Below, piece after piece: positions 61,601-64,000 of a stretch of DNA of 64,000 nucleotides. Numbering within the stretch: the first letter of the stretch is position 1; each line of letters starts with the position of its first letter. The stretch comes from Stichopus chloronotus (Eukaryota; Echinodermata; Holothuroidea; Aspidochirotida; Stichopodidae), in the NCBI GenBank assembly GCA_021234535.1, contig CM037843.1, positions 22,351,911 to 22,415,910 on the forward strand, read 5' to 3'. The notes beneath the pieces are model-generated. The model worked only from the letters and a program-made list of their open reading frames with translations, did no database searches and was not told where the DNA came from. The translations under genes and the position numbers were made by a program.

Positions 61601-64000
61601 TTCTGGCCTTCTTCGATGCAGTCCTTGACAACAGGCTCGTGATTCACCAACTCAGACTTTAATTTCTGTTAAAGAACAAGCAATAATGAATGGATTTGGA
61701 AAACTATGACTGAAATATGCAAACACTGCCCCTTTGTGCAGTTGTCTTGCTTTTAGGTGAAAAAGATTGATACAAAATATAACAAGTCATTGGCATAAAC
61801 AGAACAAATTGCAAAATGTATTTACATATGGATCATGTAAATGAGCACTTGAATTTAAGGATACAAGTGCAGAGAAATGGACATTCCAAGATATCATTAT
61901 CTGCAGAGTTCAGAGTTCTCCTCTAAGGTGCACATTTATTCAACAGAATAATCTCCCACAAAGTGATATCAAAACTCCAGGGTATTACAGAAGGATGCTG
62001 TAAGAAAATGTCGCTAATAGCTACAGATTACTTTGCAAGCACAAATGAAGAGTGAGTCAAAGTTACCTCAAACTTTTTGGTCTGGCTCTGTGAGGACCTG
62101 AAGTCTTTTGCAACCTCTGTATTTTGCATTGCTGGCAACCTCTCCTTGATCCACTGGTGTTCGGATTCTACCAATGATCTGAACTCTTGACCTGCCAGGG
62201 AATCTTTGAGGAGAAGCTCTCTGTCCTTAAGAGGTTGCGCCAGTTCTTTGTACCTTTAAGGGAGGATTGTTTAAAAATACTCGAAATATTTAAAACTGAT
62301 CACAGTGCTTCAAGTCTGACCAAAAACATCCTTAAGTAACAGAAAACACAGATTAAAGTTGAATAAAATGATCTCATATTCTTGTGCATACATCTTGTAG
62401 AACGCGATATCTATTTGATGCGTTTGTTCTCCGAAGGCTGGTATACGGCATAATTACCTATTAGATAGGGTTTCTGTTGCCTTGGAAATGTTATCACTAT
62501 GGTAATGTCCATCTTTCTTCATCCTTTCTGCCTCTTTCTGCAGTGAGATAAATTTCTTCCCTGCATCACTAAACTTTTTATTCACGTCCTGCAACAAAGG
62601 AAGAGGATTGAAAAAGACACAAGGTGGTATCGCTACTATATTTCTGAAATGAGTGATTTGTCAATTTGTGAGAAATGTTAAAGATAGATACTCATCTGAC
62701 AAAGTATGATTTTTACTTGGGGGGAAAGAAAAAATTCTTAATTGGTGACATCAGATTTACAAACTTCAAAAGATGTAGGTTAGCTCACACCAGTGCACAG
62801 AGAGTGGTATGATTACATGTAGGGTCTTGTAAGCCCACCATGACAACCTGCAAGCAATAAGATTTAGCTCTGAGTCTACACAAGGAGAAGTTTTCCATAA
62901 GACTTAAATTAGCTGATGTGGGGGGAATTTGAACTCTGTGGGTTGTTGAGTATCTGTCTCTAAACTTTATGACGATTCTTCCCGTGTTTTCATCTCACAT
63001 TACCGCTGCATGTGTTGCCAATTTGTTTCTTAGATTGTTTCATGGACAAATAGCACAATAAAGAAAAAAATTGCATCAATAATAATAAAATTGATAGACA
63101 CACAGACCTCGTGCCTCTTCATGAGATTCCTAACGCTCCTCAAACTGTCTCCGACTTCACCAGAGCTGAGCTGTGTTGTGATCTCTTCCAGGGTCATGAG
63201 AACATCCTCCACTCTTCTGCCATGTTCAACTTCTTGAAGCGACTGTCGTAACTTGTCTCCTTTCTCAGAGGACATTTCATGTAACTTTTTCCATGAGGAG
63301 CCAATCGATGCTAATTCTTCCTCCACTTTGTGGCTGTTGGAATTCTTTGATTCAATCAGTTTTCCTCCAGCCTACATGAAAACACAAATCCATGTCAGAA
63401 TGCTATCAGCTCTTCATGCAGTTCCTCCCTTTCACACCTCCCAACCTTTCTCCTGTCTCTAAACATTCAAAGCGACTCCAACTCCTCCAAACCTGTCCTG
63501 CTTGAAATCATATTGTGTCGCAGAAGTAAATTTGAAATTTCATGTAAAGATTTCATTTGAAGCATAAGATCAGCCATCTGTTTTAATATTTTTATTTCTT
63601 CCAATATTTCAATGTTACAATCTGTTACCCATCAAACACACACACACACAAAATGATTCCAAACAAAATGATTCAACTTTATTACCATTAAATAGCCAAG
63701 AATGCAGAAATGGTTAAATGAAAATTTGTATTTACCACCACATCTGGCTGGGAAATCAGATTCTCACATTAACACAGCAAGACAAAAATCTTGTTCACAT
63801 GTTACTTTTAAAGATCTCCACAATGAAATAAAATATGCCATGAGAAGAAAACAAATAAATATCTGTTTCCAACATGAACTGCCAGCTAACCCCCTGTTGG
63901 CAGTTCCCCCCTCATGCACCCCTCCTGAGTTCCGACATGGTTTTCTGTTCATGTAACATTTTATCGGCTGTTTTACCCGATTCAGCTGTCCCAGAACGGT
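23867..64000 (-). CDS. Beta-heavy-type spectrin, 3' part (about 20 spectrin repeats)
   Basis: Forty-two exons, all with GT..AG borders and matching phases, give 2,132 uninterrupted codons. The 5' part lies beyond the right edge. The product is a chain of about 106-residue three-helix spectrin repeats. Typical helix A/B signatures recur: KAWKELLDL, ELGEWIEERYHAASSEEYGQ, DSWIREK...FGDVGDDYEHCLEL, ELVWIEERLPQARSSEYGED, WLHTKGGLLLNDE. Conventional beta-spectrins have only 17 repeats, so about 20 in this partial stretch, with none of the EF hands that end alpha-spectrin, point to beta-heavy spectrin (SPTBN5/karst, about 30 repeats). In the known family it forms tetramers with alpha-spectrin on the apical membrane skeleton. 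No SH3, CH or PH domain appears in the window. A plakin- or dystrophin-type protein is less likely, but the family name rests on recognition only. Confidence 0.8.
24095..24390 (-). repeat. Partial copy of the fold-back repeat
   Basis: Shares GGTTGAAGGCCATCAATGT, a TTTGTCATTGGAAGAT block, ACAAACCTGTTAGAAAGATA with TGCTTCTAC, and a closing ATCCTT with 43440-43767. Lies in the spectrin intron 23966-24774. It keeps mainly one arm, so the palindrome is lost. Strand is arbitrary. Confidence 0.65.
26376..32399 (-). CDS. Spectrin exons 32-39 of the window
   Basis: Exons 32269-32399, 31318-31504, 30764-30964, 29388-29621, 28986-29168, 27865-28056, 27149-27313, 26376-26593. Exon 32 ends KE-TT|gtaagt (phase 2); the frame requires acceptor CCATCAG| at 31505, giving L-YQELVDLSGVRRVTLEESI. 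Landmarks: EELVWIEERLPQARSSEYGE with DVNSVSQLLKRHK, KLEEGWKTLDLAAKRRQTSL, SILDWIQEKMVTATSKDVGK, EVDLAWRELKEAANIRTE, ETISWIHEKDSSLSVSMEES, and IVEAWNQLLDKSLQKKERLM. Exon 26376-26593 ends in phase 2 (DL-AG|gttagt), this time at the start of helix B. Confidence 0.88.
32609..32645. repeat. Small hairpin ATACCACA...TGTGGTAT
   Basis: ATACCACA faces TGTGGTAT across about 19 bases in the spectrin intron 32400-33427. Similar words (AGTGTGGTATGT, GTGGTATATAA) recur near 34.5 kb. Could be a decayed MITE; nothing else supports it. Confidence 0.35.
33428..38085 (-). CDS. Spectrin exons 26-31 of the window
   Basis: Exons 37897-38085, 37212-37289, 36549-36721, 35486-35723, 34069-34206, 33428-33553. Landmarks: TTTEKVQDTWQERKVLLGQC (helix A), LLKKHLDFEKGLISPLEKVE, KQDHYEKDAILVTCAQVEER then R-QNRL across a phase-2 intron, HEFSSWIAEMSQVTADNSHE, ELDWLKDSCDQLCSALKLKG, and NVQDLELWLQQTKQQLQSTD with FGKDLKSASNLMKKHQ. 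Introns over 300 bases contain low-complexity sequence only, including G13 at 35860-35872. Confidence 0.88.
39125..44175 (-). CDS. Spectrin exons 21-25 of the window
   Basis: Exons 44054-44175, 43008-43122, 42121-42234, 39935-40117, 39125-39226. The first ends EIRE-AA|gtatga (phase 2) and is completed to KWQVLQKKLDNYKLKLKRA in the next, the helix A tryptophan lying directly after the junction. Further landmarks: SEDVGRTLEGVESLKRRYQG, EIASLWESLQASSEKRKAML, and LQDAEKMCESHKELL. The intron 40118-42120 carries a TTAA-flanked MITE; that of 43123-44053 carries the fold-back element. Confidence 0.86.
40193..40534. mobile_element. MITE with TTAA target duplication
   Basis: TTAA (40193-40196) precedes AGGGAAGTACTG, and the inverse CAATATTTCCCT is followed by TTAA (40531-40534). 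The body is 334 bp, AT-rich and non-coding. TTAA target sites are typical of piggyBac and Kolobok superfamilies; which one cannot be told. In spectrin intron 40118-42120; the rest of that intron shows nothing recognisable. Confidence 0.75.
43257..43769. mobile_element. Fold-back (palindromic) MITE with TTAA ends
   Basis: The whole 0.5-kb unit is an imperfect palindrome. The centre pairs 43460-43480 with 43488-43508 (AAGGTCATCAATGTTTACCTG against its inverse, one mismatch). Outer arms at about 43300-43390 and 43640-43720 pair too: CTGACAAATTCTGTCA faces TGACAGAATTTGTCA. TTAA occurs at both edges (43257-43260, 43766-43769), with GGAGGACTGGTAG facing CTATCTGTAATCC. In the spectrin intron 43123-44053. 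A partial copy is at 24095-24390. Confidence 0.75.
45412..45840 (+). repeat. Diverged intra-intron repeat, copy 1
   Basis: GGGTAACAGGGACGGTTTTG, AACCAGT, TTTTTTCAAGCACATC, later CAACTGGTC and TTCAAGTTGAAAACCCCTCTG occur in the same order as in 47460-47860. Strongly diverged; only the ordered landmarks support it. Confidence 0.4.
46910..47186. mobile_element. Short hAT MITE with 8-bp target duplication
   Basis: The left end CGACGGTCATCAACCTGTGG (compare the hAT-type CAGCGGTTCTCAACCTGTGG) opposes the right end GTTTGGAGACCGCTG. The flanks are CTTTAATA (46902-46909) and CTTTAGTA (47187-47194), an 8-bp duplication with one change, as expected for hAT. The interior has repeated GGGACGC words and no coding capacity. 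Confidence 0.75.
47460..47860 (+). repeat. Diverged intra-intron repeat, copy 2
   Basis: GGGTAACAGAAGGGGTTTTC, AACCAGT, TTTTTTCGAACACATC, later TATCTGGTC and GAAGTTGAATACCCCTC follow the same order as in 45412-45840. GTTGAATACC- and GTCAAATACCCC-like words recur at about 48240 and 48440. Confidence 0.4.
48763..52098 (-). CDS. Spectrin exons 17-20 of the window
   Basis: Exons 52008-52098, 51162-51317, 50311-50502, 48763-48846. Landmarks: KLKKLKKHQAFEAELTANDA, SELLSKWTALRELSCRKGQS (helix A), RQTERIDSWIREK followed across the intron by TALVAFGDVGDDYEHCLELQ, the canonical helix A-to-B passage of a spectrin repeat. For exon 48763-48846 the acceptor CCTCCAG| at 48847 keeps the frame, whereas the next AG, four bases on, would hit a stop. 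All internal introns are phase 0. Confidence 0.87.
53063..57933 (-). CDS. Spectrin exons 11-16 of the window
   Basis: Exons 57823-57933, 56201-56380, 54930-55139, 54548-54697, 53608-53712, 53063-53142. Landmarks: KGVDSVQSLIRKHETFTTEL (helix B/C), VDKWNQLQEKTDQRGSLLQA (helix A), DDALRQHEELRVEMEAREDN, LLTKWEVKRELLDQLQAEQV, and STSDFGDSVEQVDAAIKKQE. The last exon ends ITQ-AG|gtttgc, a weak donor, in phase 2, and continues at 52098. A 57.2-57.46 kb open frame with a spectrin-like look is not an exon: it belongs to the dispersed repeat at 57067-57741. Confidence 0.87.
57067..57741. repeat. Dispersed repeat, copy B (spectrin intron)
   Basis: Second copy of the repeat at 8696-9298, in the spectrin intron 56381-57822. 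Ends ACCAGTTGACTGC and GCATTTAACTGGT are roughly inverse and TAA flanks both sides, so it may be a TIR element with a 3-bp target (PIF/Harbinger-like, weak inference). The minus strand has an open stretch with FLHWASDLERIPSPPTNE, similar to copy A. Confidence 0.75.
58388..64000 (-). CDS. Spectrin exons 1-10 of the window
   Basis: Exons in transcript order: 63977-64000 (cut by the window edge), 63108-63371, 62458-62588, 62067-62253, 61465-61665, 61036-61152, 60322-60435, 59862-60044, 58905-59050, 58388-58502. Introns after 62458 and 58905 are phase 2; the rest are phase 0. Landmarks: GSSWKKLHEMSSEKGDKLRQ (helix A), RSVRNLMKRHE, NRYKELAQPL (helix A across the phase-2 intron), LLKAWKELLDLGGKREQAVQ, and DELGEWIEERYHAASSEEYG with QDYEHMQ. 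The exon at 58905 ends ...NSL-AA|gtgagt and is completed by G-CAA at 58502, whose acceptor is TTATCAG. Introns over 300 bases here hold nothing recognisable except the repeat at 60770-60880. Confidence 0.88.
58810..58895 (+). repeat. A-rich low-complexity tract next to a splice donor
   Basis: About 85 bases of A runs and AAAT repeats. On the spectrin sense strand this is a U-rich tract starting a few bases after the donor GTGAGT of exon 58905-59050. Confidence 0.7.
60770..60880 (+). repeat. Dispersed repeat remnant, copy 2
   Basis: Matches 16545-16665: A-run, GTTGACAA, a diverged middle, then AGCATCTCAATTATCAAAAA with TTTC. In spectrin intron 60436-61035, whose GGGGGT- and CCCCC-rich flanks may belong to the same element. 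Confidence 0.55.

Overview
This is eukaryotic genomic DNA from an intron-rich animal. Many short exons have GT..AG borders, introns run from a few hundred bases to 6 kb, the sequence is AT-rich, and there are several families of cut-and-paste transposon remnants plus a satellite array. Gene content (ubiquitin-like/S30 fusion, giant spectrin) and repeat style suggest a marine invertebrate, possibly a deuterostome such as an echinoderm. The species cannot be fixed from the sequence, and no prokaryotic feature is present.

Three genes are supported. (1) At 1-15.6 kb on the minus strand is a complete FAU-type gene: ubiquitin-like FUBI fused to ribosomal protein eS30, 134 residues in four coding exons, with a likely TATA/CCAAT/5'-TOP promoter near 15.6 kb and a poly(A) signal at the left edge. 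Its introns are loaded with repeats: a satellite of about 4.2 kb whose monomers carry nuclear-receptor-type half-sites, a 1.5-kb pogo/Tigger-like element, a 1.4-kb hAT-like element, and one copy of a 0.6-kb repeat whose second copy lies in the spectrin gene. (2) At 17.0-19.4 kb on the plus strand is a small three-exon gene for an unrecognised 125-residue, cysteine-rich, probably membrane-embedded protein. (3) From about 19.8 kb to beyond the right edge on the minus strand is the 3' part of a very large beta-spectrin, most likely beta-heavy (SPTBN5/karst type). It has 42 exons in the window (6,396 coding bases, 2,132 codons, about 20 spectrin repeats). The 5' part (actin-binding domain, first repeats) lies outside.

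The small membrane-protein gene and spectrin are convergent, with candidate poly(A) signals about 350 bp apart; FAU and the small gene are divergent. The spectrin reading frame ends within what looks like the partial A-B 'tetramerisation' repeat. The best next acceptor opens directly on a stop codon, so no PH domain is visible.

The most notable points are the receptor-element satellite, the unknown cysteine-rich protein, the PH-less end of the spectrin, and the periodic placement of phase-2 introns in the spectrin gene, which follows a repeat length of about 106 codons. The spectrin introns also hold TTAA-flanked MITEs, a large fold-back element and a short hAT MITE with an 8-bp target duplication.
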